Positions 7,880 through 19,413 of a stretch of DNA of 48,130 nt are shown piece by piece (positions within the stretch are counted from its first letter, which is position 1; each line of letters opens with the position of its first letter). The notes under the pieces are model-generated. The model was not told the DNA's origin. It searched no databases and saw only the letters and a list, made by a program, of their open reading frames with translations. Both the position numbers and the translations under genes were made by a program. Location of the stretch: NCBI GenBank assembly GCA_030589895.1, contig JAUUZQ010000020.1, positions 1-48,130 on the forward strand, in the 5' to 3' direction. The DNA is from Bacteroidales bacterium. GTDB taxonomy: Bacteria; Bacteroidota; Bacteroidia; Bacteroidales; GCA-2748055.

Positions 7880-8452
7880 ATGAAAAAGATTGGCAACGAG
7901 GACAACACAAAAGTGAAAAAAAAGTCCAATAGCCTTACATTGCCAGATGAGATAATAACAAATAAGATCTATTTGATTAGAGATAAAAAGGTAATGCTTG
8001 ATGAAGATTTAGCAAAATTATATGGAGTTGAAACACGGCGATTAAATGAGCAGGTAAAGCGTAATATTACCCGTTTCCCTAAAGATTTTATGTTTCAGTT
8101 GAAAACTGAAGAATATAAAAGTTTGATGTCGCAATTTGCGATATCAAATCGGGGAGGTCGGCGTAAATTGCCGTATGCATTTACTGAACAAGGTGTTGCG
8201 ATGCTATCAGGAATTTTAAATAGTGAAAGAGCAATAAATGTTAACATACAAATCATGCGGGTATTTACAAAAGTCAGGGAAATATTGATGGATACCTTCA
8301 GTTTAAAATTAGATATTGAAGAGATCAGGAAAAAGCTTGAAAACCATGACAAAAATATAGAGTTGGTTTTCAGCTATCTGGATGAACTCATTGAAAAACA
8401 AGAGAAAACACCACCAAGGAAGAGCATTGGTTATAAAAGAACATCAGAATAA
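7880..8452 (+). CDS. ORF6N domain-containing DNA-binding protein
   Basis: A 190-residue protein with the ORF6N domain at about residues 27-112 (KIYLIRDKKVMLDEDLAKLYGVET, RNITRFPKDFMFQL, LPYAFTEQGVAMLSGIL). A coiled-coil-like C-terminal region follows (LDIEEIRKKLENHDKNIEL). The family is related to phage antirepressor/KilA-N proteins and is common in Bacteroidota genomes and plasmids. Its role here is unknown. The stop codon abuts, with zero bases between, the stop codon of the convergent mutarotase gene. Confidence 0.88.
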   Translation: MKKIGNEDNTKVKKKSNSLTLPDEIITNKIYLIRDKKVMLDEDLAKLYGVETRRLNEQVKRNITRFPKDFMFQLKTEEYKSLMSQFAISNRGGRRKLPYAFTEQGVAMLSGILNSERAINVNIQIMRVFTKVREILMDTFSLKLDIEEIRKKLENHDKNIELVFSYLDELIEKQEKTPPRKSIGYKRTSE

Positions 8453-8866
8453 TCAATCCCCTAATTTATAAATCCTCTCCACTAATTGCCATTTCTCGTC
8501 AGCTGATGCATCTGAAGAAGTCCGCTGAAACTTCGAAACATATGCTTCCCATTCAGATTGACGGGGTTTCGTTGCCAACTCTGTCATCGCCCTGTCATGA
8601 TCGAAATCAGGAATAGTATCCATGATCATAAACAGTCTGGTTCCAACAATGTAAATCTCCATATCCAGTATACCTACATCAAGCATCCCCTGCGTAATCT
8701 CAGGCCAGGCCGCACCTGCTGCATGCACTTTTTTATAGTCAGCAATCAAATGAGGGTCATTCTCCAGTGTCAGTGTTTTGCAATACCTCTTGTACTCTGT
8801 ATAATTTTGACTTGATAAATATTCCATTGTAATGTTGCTAAATTTTGCTTTTGCTAAACTATTCAT
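8453..8866 (-). CDS. L-rhamnose/L-fucose mutarotase family protein
   Basis: Predicted to interconvert the anomers of a 6-deoxy-L-sugar. Family marks are [49 protein letters not shown] and [15 protein letters not shown]. The start ATG at 8866 overlaps the stop of the upstream sulfatase gene by eight bases (ATGAATAG), which points to translational coupling. An internal Met at residue 14 would give a length nearer the family norm of about 105-115 residues. The protein belongs to the RhaM (PF05336) type, and in this fucose setting L-fucose is the likely substrate. It would supply the anomer used by the fucose dehydrogenase. Confidence 0.88.
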   Translation of the reverse strand: MNSLAKAKFSNITMEYLSSQNYTEYKRYCKTLTLENDPHLIADYKKVHAAGAAWPEITQGMLDVGILDMEIYIVGTRLFMIMDTIPDFDHDRAMTELATKPRQSEWEAYVSKFQRTSSDASADEKWQLVERIYKLGD

Positions 8867-10364
8867 CCAGGGGAACCTTGTGTTGACTCCTTAGTCTTTC
8901 TAATTCCTCCTTCATCTCCATCTGAATCTGAGCATATTGCTCAATTCCAAATACAGAATTAAGTTCATTCGGATCCAGCTCCAGATCGAATAATTCCCAT
9001 TCGTTATACACCTCTCCTTTCACATGACCCGGGCCATAAAAATGGATAAGTTTATACTGTCCGTTTGTAACACCATAATGTCTGGCAACAGAATGCGCTC
9101 CCGGGAACTCATAATAATGATAATAAAATGATTTTCTCCAGTTATCCGGTGTACTACCTTCAAGAACAGGGACGATACTTTTCCCTTGCATGTCTTCAGG
9201 AACATCCACACCGGCAATATCAAGAAAGGTTTCAGCCATATCGAGATTAGAAACAATATCTTTCCTGTTTACAGAGCCATCTTCAATCACACCCGGCCAT
9301 CTAACCAACAGCGGCGTCTTCAAAGACTCCTCATACATCCATCGCTTATCAAACCACCCATGTTCTCCTAAATACCAGCCTTGGTCAGACATGTATATTA
9401 CGACTGTATTTTCAGCCAGTCCTGATTCATCCAGGTAGTCAAGAATCTCTCCAATACCATCGTCAACACTGCGCACACACCTCAGGTAGTCCTTCACATA
9501 GCGCTGATATTTCCATTTCACAACTTCCTCTTCTGTCATACCCGGAAATGCTTCAAGATAAGCCTCATTCTTCTCAGAATAATTTCCTTCTTTATTTAAT
9601 TTAAGATCGTTATCATTCATGTGTGTAGCAATCTCCATTGCTTGTCTTGATGCAGGAGATGTCCTTCCTCCATAGTCATCCCAAAATGTTTCCGGCTCAG
9701 GAATATCCACATCATCCAGCCAGTTCTGGTACTTCTCATCGGGCTGCCAGTTTCGGTGGGGAGCTTTATGTTGACACATCAGCATAAATGGTTTATCAGA
9801 CTTTCGCTGGTTCTTCAACCAATCCAATGCTTTTCCCGTAATTATGTCTGTTGTATAACCCTCATGTTTTACTTCAATTACACTTCCCTCTTCATCTTGT
9901 GTTAACATCAGAGGATTATTATATGGCCCCTGCCCTTTTAATACATCGAAGAAATCAAATCCCTGGGGCGTTGATTTCAAATGCCATTTGCCCACGATTG
10001 CGGTTTGATACCCGGCAGTCTGGAGAAGTTTTGGAAAGGTTTGCTGATTACCGTCAAAAGTGTTTCTATTGGTCATCATCCCATTGATATGAGAATACTT
10101 CCCCGTCTGTATCACTGCTCTGCTTGGTCCACATATAGAGTTGGTCACATAACAGCGTTCGAATCGCATTCCCTCGTTTGCAATCCTGTCCATATTTGGA
10201 GTATGAATGATCTCTGAACCATAGGCGCTGATTGCTTGTTCACAGTGATCATCCGTGAAGATAAAAAGGATATTAGGCTGCGCATTCTCTTTATTCGGGT
10301 TATCACATGCGCTAAAACCCGTCAGAAAAAATACCAGTACCGCAAGTGTAGTAAATAATCTCAT
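8859..10364 (-). CDS. Family S1 sulfatase (lipoprotein)
   Basis: Hydrolyses sulfate esters on a carbohydrate. I chose the ATG at 10364 because it begins a lipoprotein signal ([20 protein letters not shown], lipid Cys20); the open frame upstream is non-coding. The protein has 501 residues. Metal Asp residues lie in IFTDDH (38-39), and the formylglycine site CGPSR has Cys78. GKWHLK, HKAPH and [10 protein letters not shown] follow, the last giving an Asp-Gln metal pair instead of Asp-Asn. It needs a formylglycine-generating enzyme encoded elsewhere. It is the first gene of a two-gene unit with the mutarotase. The substrate is probably a sulfated fucose unit, from context only. Confidence 0.93.
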   Translation of the reverse strand: MRLFTTLAVLVFFLTGFSACDNPNKENAQPNILFIFTDDHCEQAISAYGSEIIHTPNMDRIANEGMRFERCYVTNSICGPSRAVIQTGKYSHINGMMTNRNTFDGNQQTFPKLLQTAGYQTAIVGKWHLKSTPQGFDFFDVLKGQGPYNNPLMLTQDEEGSVIEVKHEGYTTDIITGKALDWLKNQRKSDKPFMLMCQHKAPHRNWQPDEKYQNWLDDVDIPEPETFWDDYGGRTSPASRQAMEIATHMNDNDLKLNKEGNYSEKNEAYLEAFPGMTEEEVVKWKYQRYVKDYLRCVRSVDDGIGEILDYLDESGLAENTVVIYMSDQGWYLGEHGWFDKRWMYEESLKTPLLVRWPGVIEDGSVNRKDIVSNLDMAETFLDIAGVDVPEDMQGKSIVPVLEGSTPDNWRKSFYYHYYEFPGAHSVARHYGVTNGQYKLIHFYGPGHVKGEVYNEWELFDLELDPNELNSVFGIEQYAQIQMEMKEELERLRSQHKVPLDE

Positions 10365-10592
10365 TTTATTAGATTTAAAATTTCTGTATATATACCTGGT
10401 GTACTCCAGCCTCCAACTCAGGTTGGCAAGCTTCCCTGTAAAAGTCAGGCGAAAGGTAACTATTTTATTCCTCCCCAAATAGTACTACTTAAATTATTGA
10501 TATTTCTGCTCAGTTGAAAAGCTATAGCCTGCTAAAAGTAGTAAATGAACTTAAAACACTCTTCTCAGAACCATTTTTGCTCAATGCTTTAC

Positions 10593-10600
10593 TAAATTTG
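10593..10600 (+). promoter_or_regulatory. Candidate -7 element (TAnnTTTG) for the esterase-GH10 gene
   Basis: TAAATTTG matches the Bacteroidota sigma-ABfr -7 consensus and lies 41 bases before the ATG at 10642, in the 277-bp divergent gap. A TTTG upstream at 10576-10579 is too close (13 bp) to be a normal -33 element, so support is partial. Confidence 0.35.
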
Positions 10601-10641
10601 TTTGATATTTGTATCTTCTCAAAGAAACTAAACCGAATTCA

Positions 10642-13563
10642 ATGAAACGACAGATTATTTCTGCTACCTCATTTCTCCTCCTATGTAATCTTTCTTCTCT
10701 GACTGCAGGAATTCCTTTGGAAGCTAAGGCTGATAATATGCTTGAAGAAGAACCCTCAAGCATTTCAATTGATCTGACTGACCCGATAATAAAAATTTCC
10801 GGTAGCAATTATACATCACGGACAAGCAATAAAATCTCTTTTCAACGATTTTCTGATGAGATCTTAACAATGCCCATCCTGGAAAGCAAGCTAAATGCTG
10901 TAAAGGCACATACAACATCCGGGATTGTAATCTCCTTTAAAACTTCAAGTCCAGCGATTCATCTTGAATTTACAGTTGAAGAGGGGGAAAACAGGGGACA
11001 CAAGTATGCGGTTCATCAAAATGGACTTCAGACCCAGGAATTTTCATTCAGCAATACTGCCGGTCCTGCCTTAACGCTGAATATTTCATCTTCAGATCCC
11101 GGACAAGTGATATTATATGAGATTACCATGCCCAATTGGTCCATAACTTCTTTAAGTGATTTAAGTATTGAAGAGGGACATAGTTTACTCTTAATAGATG
11201 ATATCCCTAAACCTGTATATGTTGCTTATGGAAATTCCATCACCCATGGTACAGGGCAAAATGGAACACATAAAACATATCCCTACATCGTATCGAGACT
11301 ACTGGACCTGGAGCTCTTTAATGTTGCGGTTGGAGGAGCTAAAACATCAGTACCGGTGGCAGAAATGTTGCGCGACGATTTCAAGAATATTGATTACATG
11401 ACTATGTTGATCGGCTATAACGATTACAATGGAGAAGGAATTACTGCAGAGGAATATCAAAACAGGTACCTATCTTTTCTAAGGACATTCAGAGAGCTAC
11501 ATCAGAATACAATTATCTACTGTTTAAGCATGACCTATACCACAACCGACACATCAGTAAAAACAGGAATTCCGGCAGATGATTTTCGTCAGGTTGTAAT
11601 TGACCTTGTGGATCTCCTACAGACTGAAGGAGATGAGAACATATTCCTCATTCATGGAGATTCTATTTCTTCTGAAATAAATTTGAATGATGCCGTTCAT
11701 TTCTCTGAACCCGGCGCGGCATTGTTTGCTGATTCTCTGGCATTAGAAATGGGAAAAAAAAGTCAATTTTTTAATGTTGAAGATACCTTAAGCATTCGGA
11801 GACTGGTATCTGGCCTTTTCCCATCGGGTGGGCTTGTAGTCGGATCGGCCTGTCACGAAAATTTATTGGGAACCAACTCATCAACAATTCTCGACCGGGA
11901 ATTTGCTTATGTAACTCCTGCCAATGATTTCAAGCAATCTTATATTCATCCTGAACCTGGTATCTGGAAATGGGAAAAATCCAATACCTGGGTAAATCAT
12001 TGCCGGGATAACGGACAACTTATCCGTATGCATGCTCCTATTAGTCCCCAATGCTCAAAATGGGTCAAAGACGATTCAAGAACAGCAGCAGAGCTGGAAC
12101 TGATGCTGAAAGAATACATGGTAGGCTTGTGTACACATTACAACGATACATCCCATATCAAATGGCTGGATGTTGTGAATGAAACAATCAGTTCCGATGG
12201 ATCATGGTTTGGTCCCAAGGCAGGGGTGGATAAATGGGAAAATCCGTGGCCCCTGATTGGTTACGATGAAACAGTGGCCTTGCGTCCTCCAATTTACATA
12301 AAACAAGCATTTGAATTTGCCAATCTGTATGCACCGGATTTAAAGCTCATCATCAATCAGCATGGTGCTTTTGAAGAAGTGGTTTGGGATAAGATGAAGG
12401 AGCTGGTCTTATATCTCAGAAACCTGGGATTAAGAGTTGACGGTGTTGGATGGCAGGCACATATCGACCATGGCTGGGAGAAGGGATCGGGAAACATGGA
12501 GCGTTTGGGAGAGTTCATTGATTGGTGTCACCAGAATGACCTTGAGTTTCACATTACTGAATTCAATGTATGGTTAAGGTCAGGATCTGAAATGATGTAT
12601 GAAGAACAGTCTGATACATTTTATGAGATTGTAAAATTGGTGGCCAGCAAACATAACACAGGCATTGTGGGAATAAATTTTTGGCATATCAGGGGAGCAG
12701 ATACTGCAAATCCTGATCGCGATGGCTGCTTATGGACTGATGCTTACGAAGCAAAGCAAGCATATTACGATGTAAAAAAAGCAATAATTGAAGTAGCACG
12801 AAGCATTGGTCCGGATATTACTTCAACTCCTGAATTAAGTGCTTTAATTGCCCAAAATTATTCCTATCAGTTGCGATTGAGAGGATCTATTGGAACTCCA
12901 AATTATGAAGTATTTACTAATGTGGATTGGCTTACAATCGATCAGAACGGATTGCTTAGCGGGACCCCGACAATCCTTGAAACAGTTAATGTTACAATTG
13001 TAGTAAGTGATAATCTTGGGCCTCAGAGTCAGCACTTTAGCCTAACAATCATACCCACACCTATTGAAATAACATCTACACCCATTCTTATAGCAAGGGA
13101 AGGTGAATTGTATGAGTACCAGGTAACATACACCGGAGAGGGAGCATTTAGTGTGCAGACCAATGAATCCATCACCTGGCTAAGTATTGATCAGAATGGA
13201 CTATTAAGCGGTATCCCCAATACAACAGGAAGTATCTCCATCATTGTTAAACTTTCTAACGATTATGAAACCATTAGTCAGGAATTTTCTTTGGAGATCG
13301 AAGAGTCCATAGGCATAAATAATAAAGTTGAAAATATAATTGAAATCTACCCAAATCCTGCAACATCTTACTTTTACATTAATCACTTGAATATAGGAAG
13401 TGAGATTGTCATTTATGATCTTCTGGGGAATGAAGTACTCAGGAAAGTAAATATTGGAAGCCCCGACCAGATTGATGTTTCAGAAGTACATTCCGGACCT
13501 TATATTGTTAAAATAAATGGGACAGAAAATAAATATTCTGAACTTCTGATGATCAGCAGGTAA
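10642..13563 (+). CDS. Multidomain secreted enzyme: SGNH esterase - divergent GH10 - two Ig-like domains - T9SS tail
   Basis: A 973-residue exported protein. The start is the ATG at 10642, opening a signal peptide ending near TAG (residue 23); the TTG-initiated extension upstream is unlikely. Order: a beta-sandwich of ~150 residues; an SGNH hydrolase with Ser199 in YGNSIT and Asp350/His353 in DAVHF; a GH10-type barrel with acid/base Glu514 in WLDVVNE and nucleophile Glu640 in HITEF; two putative Ig (He_PIG) repeats (WLTIDQNGLLSGTP, WLSIDQNGLLSGIP); and a YPNP type A sorting domain. The usual GH10 substrate motif WHSQ is replaced (MHAPISPQCSKW). It probably deacylates and cleaves a glycan at the surface. 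Xylan as substrate is not assured. Confidence 0.9.
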   Translation: MKRQIISATSFLLLCNLSSLTAGIPLEAKADNMLEEEPSSISIDLTDPIIKISGSNYTSRTSNKISFQRFSDEILTMPILESKLNAVKAHTTSGIVISFKTSSPAIHLEFTVEEGENRGHKYAVHQNGLQTQEFSFSNTAGPALTLNISSSDPGQVILYEITMPNWSITSLSDLSIEEGHSLLLIDDIPKPVYVAYGNSITHGTGQNGTHKTYPYIVSRLLDLELFNVAVGGAKTSVPVAEMLRDDFKNIDYMTMLIGYNDYNGEGITAEEYQNRYLSFLRTFRELHQNTIIYCLSMTYTTTDTSVKTGIPADDFRQVVIDLVDLLQTEGDENIFLIHGDSISSEINLNDAVHFSEPGAALFADSLALEMGKKSQFFNVEDTLSIRRLVSGLFPSGGLVVGSACHENLLGTNSSTILDREFAYVTPANDFKQSYIHPEPGIWKWEKSNTWVNHCRDNGQLIRMHAPISPQCSKWVKDDSRTAAELELMLKEYMVGLCTHYNDTSHIKWLDVVNETISSDGSWFGPKAGVDKWENPWPLIGYDETVALRPPIYIKQAFEFANLYAPDLKLIINQHGAFEEVVWDKMKELVLYLRNLGLRVDGVGWQAHIDHGWEKGSGNMERLGEFIDWCHQNDLEFHITEFNVWLRSGSEMMYEEQSDTFYEIVKLVASKHNTGIVGINFWHIRGADTANPDRDGCLWTDAYEAKQAYYDVKKAIIEVARSIGPDITSTPELSALIAQNYSYQLRLRGSIGTPNYEVFTNVDWLTIDQNGLLSGTPTILETVNVTIVVSDNLGPQSQHFSLTIIPTPIEITSTPILIAREGELYEYQVTYTGEGAFSVQTNESITWLSIDQNGLLSGIPNTTGSISIIVKLSNDYETISQEFSLEIEESIGINNKVENIIEIYPNPATSYFYINHLNIGSEIVIYDLLGNEVLRKVNIGSPDQIDVSEVHSGPYIVKINGTENKYSELLMISR

Positions 13564-13657
13564 TATTCTCATTTAAGGACCCTCTTTTATACCAAATCTT
13601 CCTGAACTGTATCAAAAGGGCAAGCCAGATACTACTCTCACAGGAGCTTGCCATTAA

Positions 13658-15088
13658 CTACTCACTAAAAAATTCTCCAAGCACCAGTGTATCTCCCATA
13701 CTAAGCTGTAATTCAACAAGGCTTGCGAACATCTGATCCATGCGCTCCTTTTGAGTTGGATCAGCTGCCAGGTCGTTCATCTCCTGTGGGTCATCCACAA
13801 GATTGAAGAGACGTTTAACACCTGCATAAGGGTATGCAATAAGTTTATAGTCATCCTTGCGAATCATTCGTTGAAGATCCATGTATGCGCCGTAAACTTC
13901 AGGATAGATTGATTCTGTTTTTGTGCCATCAATAAAGGATTTCAGACTACTGAATTCAACATATTCAGGCACTACACCACCTGCATATTCAATTACTGTA
14001 GGCATGATATCCTGAAGATATACTTCCATATTTCTCTTTTCTCCTTTAGGAATATCCGGACCCACTATGATCATAGGCGGGCGCATGCTATGCTCATACA
14101 TATTTTGTTTCCCAATAAGACCATGGTGCCCAACTGCCAAACCATGATCAGCTGAGAAGAAAATATAGGTATTATCTGCCTGTCCGGTCTCTTCCAGATG
14201 ATCGAGTATAAGACCAATCTGTTCATCCATATGCGTAATAATAGCATAGTATTCCTGACGATTTACCTTTACTGAATATTCGGTACGAGGCATCGGTGCC
14301 AGCCGGGCATCACGCAAGCCCCAACCACATCCGATATCATCTTTATATGGATACTCCGGCATAAAACTTTCCGGCAAAGCAATATCATCCAAATCATACA
14401 GATCAACATATTTTTTTGGAGATTGGCGCGGATCATGTGGAGCGTTAAATGCCACATACATGAAGAATGGATTATCTGAAACAGCAGCACTATCCAAAAA
14501 CTCAATGGTTTCATTTTTTATTACCTCACTCCAATGTGTTCCCCCTGCCCAGAATCCTCCAAAATCAGTGTCCCAAGGTGTCCAGGTAGTGTCGTTCTCA
14601 TTCAAGGGTCTGTTGTAGCCTTCAGGAGTATCCTTTGGCATTCCCGGACGCTTTGTCCCTGCTGTGGTAAAAATATCTGAAGGTTCAATTTTTATATGCC
14701 ATTTTCCTGTAAAATAGGTATCATAGCCCAACTTCTCCATCTCCAGGCTCCAAAGTTGTCCGCTTGCCGCAAGATCATCAAGTTTTTTATCGAAGGCACG
14801 CGCATGCCACAGGAATCGGCCAGTATTAAACATAGTACGCGAGGCAACACAGATCGCACCATTCCATCCACCCATATTATAAGCTGTCATAAAAACAGTT
14901 CCTTCCCTGGCAAGTTCATCCAGTGTGGGAGTGATTACTTCGTGGTTCCCGAGCTCATTTATTGTATTAAAACACTGATCATCTGCGAGGATGAATAGTA
15001 TATTAGGCTTCACTGGTTCTTTGTCAGACTGACATGCGTTCAAAACACCAGCAAGGGTAAGCAGAAGTAGTAGTTTAATCTTATTCAT
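13658..15088 (-). CDS. Family S1 sulfatase (lipoprotein), CxAxR type
   Basis: A 476-residue sulfatase with a lipoprotein signal (MNKIKLLLLLTLAGVLNAC, Cys19). Metal residues lie in ILADDQ; the formylglycine motif is CVASR (Cys80), with Ala in place of the commoner Pro. GKWHIK, FNAPHDPR and SADHGLAVGHH follow, giving an Asp-His metal pair. It is the last gene of the long minus-strand cluster, 95 bp behind the GH29 gene and convergent with the esterase-GH10 gene. It differs clearly from the other six sulfatases, so a different sulfate position or sugar is likely. Substrate not identifiable. Confidence 0.92.
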   Translation of the reverse strand: MNKIKLLLLLTLAGVLNACQSDKEPVKPNILFILADDQCFNTINELGNHEVITPTLDELAREGTVFMTAYNMGGWNGAICVASRTMFNTGRFLWHARAFDKKLDDLAASGQLWSLEMEKLGYDTYFTGKWHIKIEPSDIFTTAGTKRPGMPKDTPEGYNRPLNENDTTWTPWDTDFGGFWAGGTHWSEVIKNETIEFLDSAAVSDNPFFMYVAFNAPHDPRQSPKKYVDLYDLDDIALPESFMPEYPYKDDIGCGWGLRDARLAPMPRTEYSVKVNRQEYYAIITHMDEQIGLILDHLEETGQADNTYIFFSADHGLAVGHHGLIGKQNMYEHSMRPPMIIVGPDIPKGEKRNMEVYLQDIMPTVIEYAGGVVPEYVEFSSLKSFIDGTKTESIYPEVYGAYMDLQRMIRKDDYKLIAYPYAGVKRLFNLVDDPQEMNDLAADPTQKERMDQMFASLVELQLSMGDTLVLGEFFSE

Positions 15089-15183
15089 TTTGCTCAGTTT
15101 TACTATTTTAAATTATAATTTTAAATATATATATTACTAATAATCAATCTTTTAAATTATTTTAATTACGTAATTTCCTCTAC

Positions 15184-16686
15184 CTATTTTGTCTCAATTT
15201 TAAAAACAACAGCCATCATATCCGGAGCATATTCAGGCAATTCAATTTTCAATCCTTCTTCCGCAAGATCCCATATAATTTTTTTCTCACTACCGAGTAA
15301 AGTTACATTTTTGATTGATATAGGTTCAGGCAGGGCATTTTTTGCAAATGCAGTTAAGGTAACAGCATCTTCTCCATCAGGCCAACCTAGCAGTGTACCA
15401 TATATAATATCTCCATTGGTAGTATATCTGACATCTTTCCAGCTATACTTAACTTTAAGAAATTCACTATGGTTTTTGAAATGTCCTTCCGGTTCTTTTG
15501 TAGGACCTTCACCAAATGTATACCATGGACGGCTCTCATAAATTGCTTCTCCATATTTTTTTAGCCATCCGCCCATTTCCAATAACACTTTCTGCTGATC
15601 TTCGGGGATTGTACCATCTGCCTTTGGAGAGATATTCAGCAAAAGAACCCCATTTTTACTAACAATATCAATGAGAACATGCAAGACATCTGCCGATGCC
15701 TTGATTTGAAGATTTTCGGTGTAGCACCAACTTCCTTTGCTTATGGTTTCATCAGTCATCCATGGATTTGGATCCAGCTTGTTCTTCCTTGATTTCTCAA
15801 GATCGTCAACGGTATAATTCAGGGGAAGATCATCCTGTTTCCTCACAATCACAACATCCTTTCCCCATTTTTCTGCTTCGTTCAGGTAATAGACACTAAA
15901 CTCTTTGAGATACTCCTCCGGAATCTTATCCAACCACGAATCAAACCACATGATATCAGGTTGATATTGGTCAATAACCTCTTTCAATTTCCCGAGCCAA
16001 ACCTCTTCAAGCCATATTCCCTCAGGGATATTTCCATAGAGGTATTTCAGCTTTTCATCCCCTGACATAGTAGGCATTCCTTCGAAAAAAGGATAGTGAC
16101 TTGCACGGTATCCCAATTTCCTCCTATCAAGGTCAGTACTATCGAATCGCTGCAAATTTTTTGCATGGTGGAAAGTTGTGATTAATTTCAAATCACTTTC
16201 CCTGATGGCAATAGCAAGCTCTCCGGTTATATCTCTCTTTGGCCCCATATCAGCAGCATTCCATGGTGTAATATCACTGTCCCACATAGAAAATCCATCA
16301 TGGTGCTCCGCAACAGGTCCCGCAAATTTTGCTCCGGCCTTTACAAAAAGATCAACCCACTCCATGGCATCAAACTTTTCAGCTTTAAACATTGGAACAA
16401 AGTCATGATATCCAAATTCAGATGGATGTCCATACTTTTTAAGATGATGTTCATACTCAGGCCTTCCCTCAAAATGCATCCATCTTGGATACCATTCATT
16501 GCCAAAAGCAGGAACAGAATAAACCCCCCAGTGGAAATATATTCCCAGTTTTGCATCCTGAAACCATTCGGGCGCTGCTTCATGTGTGCTAAGAGATTCC
16601 CATGTAGGTTCATAGACTTTTGGTTCAGGTGTGTTTGTACATGAAATCACCAAACTTATCACTAGCAGAAATAGTAACTTTTTCAT
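15184..16686 (-). CDS. GH29 alpha-L-fucosidase (lipoprotein)
   Basis: A 500-residue exo-fucosidase that releases L-fucose with retention. Signal MKKLLFLLVISLVISC with lipid Cys16. The barrel shows FHWGVYSVPAFGNEWYPRWM, AEHHDGFSMWDS (127-136), MGPKRD and the nucleophile Asp249 in MWFDSW. KNGVLLLNISPKADGTIPE marks the late barrel, and a C-terminal beta-sandwich follows. It lies between two sulfatase genes of the minus-strand cluster. It is closest in this window to the GH29 at 29062-30645 (shared KFAGPVAEHHDG and MWFDSWLD/IWFDSWLD). The acid/base residue is not assigned because it varies across the family. Confidence 0.94.
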   Translation of the reverse strand: MKKLLFLLVISLVISCTNTPEPKVYEPTWESLSTHEAAPEWFQDAKLGIYFHWGVYSVPAFGNEWYPRWMHFEGRPEYEHHLKKYGHPSEFGYHDFVPMFKAEKFDAMEWVDLFVKAGAKFAGPVAEHHDGFSMWDSDITPWNAADMGPKRDITGELAIAIRESDLKLITTFHHAKNLQRFDSTDLDRRKLGYRASHYPFFEGMPTMSGDEKLKYLYGNIPEGIWLEEVWLGKLKEVIDQYQPDIMWFDSWLDKIPEEYLKEFSVYYLNEAEKWGKDVVIVRKQDDLPLNYTVDDLEKSRKNKLDPNPWMTDETISKGSWCYTENLQIKASADVLHVLIDIVSKNGVLLLNISPKADGTIPEDQQKVLLEMGGWLKKYGEAIYESRPWYTFGEGPTKEPEGHFKNHSEFLKVKYSWKDVRYTTNGDIIYGTLLGWPDGEDAVTLTAFAKNALPEPISIKNVTLLGSEKKIIWDLAEEGLKIELPEYAPDMMAVVFKIETK

Positions 16687-16755
16687 TTCGCTTATTTTAT
16701 TCTTAGATAATTGACCATATTATTATTGTCCTTTTCGCCTTTCTACTTTTTCCTT

Positions 16756-18339
<1,584 letters not shown>

Positions 18340-18391
18340 TTCTGTATTATTTTTTCAAATTTAACTCTAAACGCTCTATACACCCTCTATC

Positions 18392-19411
18392 CTACCCCAA
18401 ATCCAACAAAATCTTCATCACTTTCCCCGGATCTTCAGCCCATGTTTTCACTGCTTCACCAGCCTCTTCAGGTTTCACTTTCCTTGTTATCATTTTTTCC
18501 AGGGGAAACGTTCCCCGTTCAAGGTACGAAATTACAGCCCTGAAATCTTCAGCTGTTGCATTTCGTGATCCCATAATATCCAATTCTTTCTGAACGAACA
18601 ATTTGGTTGCAAATTCTACTTCTTTGGCTGCATAACCTATGCAAACAACGCGACCGGTAAAAGCAAGCTCATCAACCGCAGCTCTGTAGGTAATCGGATT
18701 TCCGGCTGCCTCAACCACAACATCAGGACCCTCACCATTTGTTAGCTTAACCAGCTCATCATGCAGTTTGCTCTTCATTGAATTGATCACATAATGTGCT
18801 CCCAACTCCTTGGCAAGCTCCAGTTTATGGTCATCAATATCAACAGCAATCACTGTTGCTCCTCTCAATACAGCTCTTACAATTGCTCCGGATCCAATCA
18901 TTCCACATCCCATGACCATTACTATATCAGAATCTGTAATTCTGGCTCTTTCAATCGCATGGAAGCCAACGGTTAATGGCTCCACCATTGCCAATTCGAG
19001 TTCACTGAGTTTTTCTGCAATTAATACTTTTTCCCAGGGAACAGCAATCAGCTCCTGCATGGCACCATCCCTTTGTACACCCAGTGTCTGGTTAAACTGA
19101 CAGGCATGAGCCCTGCCTCTTCTGCATGACGGGCATTGTCCGCAATTTGTATAGGGAACCACGGTTACAGCCTCTCCCTTTTTGAATCCTTCCGGGACTT
19201 CTGGTCCAATCTCCTCGATTACTCCTGATATCTCATGTCCGGGAACCCTTGGATACTGCACCATTGGATTCTTACCAAGGTAAGTACTCAGGTCTGATCC
19301 GCAGAAACCTACATACTTTAATCTAATCAGTATCTCACTATTCCCTGGAGTTGGAGATGATATTTCATCTAAAATAATTTTTCCCGGCTCTGTTATCTTG
19401 AGTGCTTTCAC
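18392..19411 (-). CDS. Zinc-dependent alcohol dehydrogenase, probable sugar-acid or polyol dehydrogenase
   Basis: A 339-residue medium-chain dehydrogenase. Catalytic zinc ligands Cys37 (GFCGSD) and His59-Glu60 (PGHE) and the four structural-zinc Cys residues (90, 93, 96, 104) are all present. A Rossmann motif (MGCGMIGSGAI) follows. It resembles the group holding L-threonine 3-dehydrogenase and L-galactonate 5-dehydrogenase. It lies two bases behind the aldo/keto reductase gene, so the pair is translated together. Its likely job is a later oxidation in L-fucose breakdown, for example on L-fuconate or 2-keto-3-deoxy-L-fuconate. That assignment rests on context, and an alternative sugar substrate is possible. 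Confidence 0.88.
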   Translation of the reverse strand: MKALKITEPGKIILDEISSPTPGNSEILIRLKYVGFCGSDLSTYLGKNPMVQYPRVPGHEISGVIEEIGPEVPEGFKKGEAVTVVPYTNCGQCPSCRRGRAHACQFNQTLGVQRDGAMQELIAVPWEKVLIAEKLSELELAMVEPLTVGFHAIERARITDSDIVMVMGCGMIGSGAIVRAVLRGATVIAVDIDDHKLELAKELGAHYVINSMKSKLHDELVKLTNGEGPDVVVEAAGNPITYRAAVDELAFTGRVVCIGYAAKEVEFATKLFVQKELDIMGSRNATAEDFRAVISYLERGTFPLEKMITRKVKPEEAGEAVKTWAEDPGKVMKILLDLG

Positions 19412-19413
19412 AA

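Noticed and set aside
7880..8452. ORF6N gene as evidence for a prophage
   Set aside because: No other phage-like genes, integrase or attachment repeats surround it; ORF6N genes are common outside prophages in Bacteroidota.
13619..13653. Possible hairpin terminator (GGCAAGC ... GCTTGCC) between the convergent esterase-GH10 and sulfatase genes
   Set aside because: Stem of seven bases with a loop of about twenty and no T tract; too weak to call.
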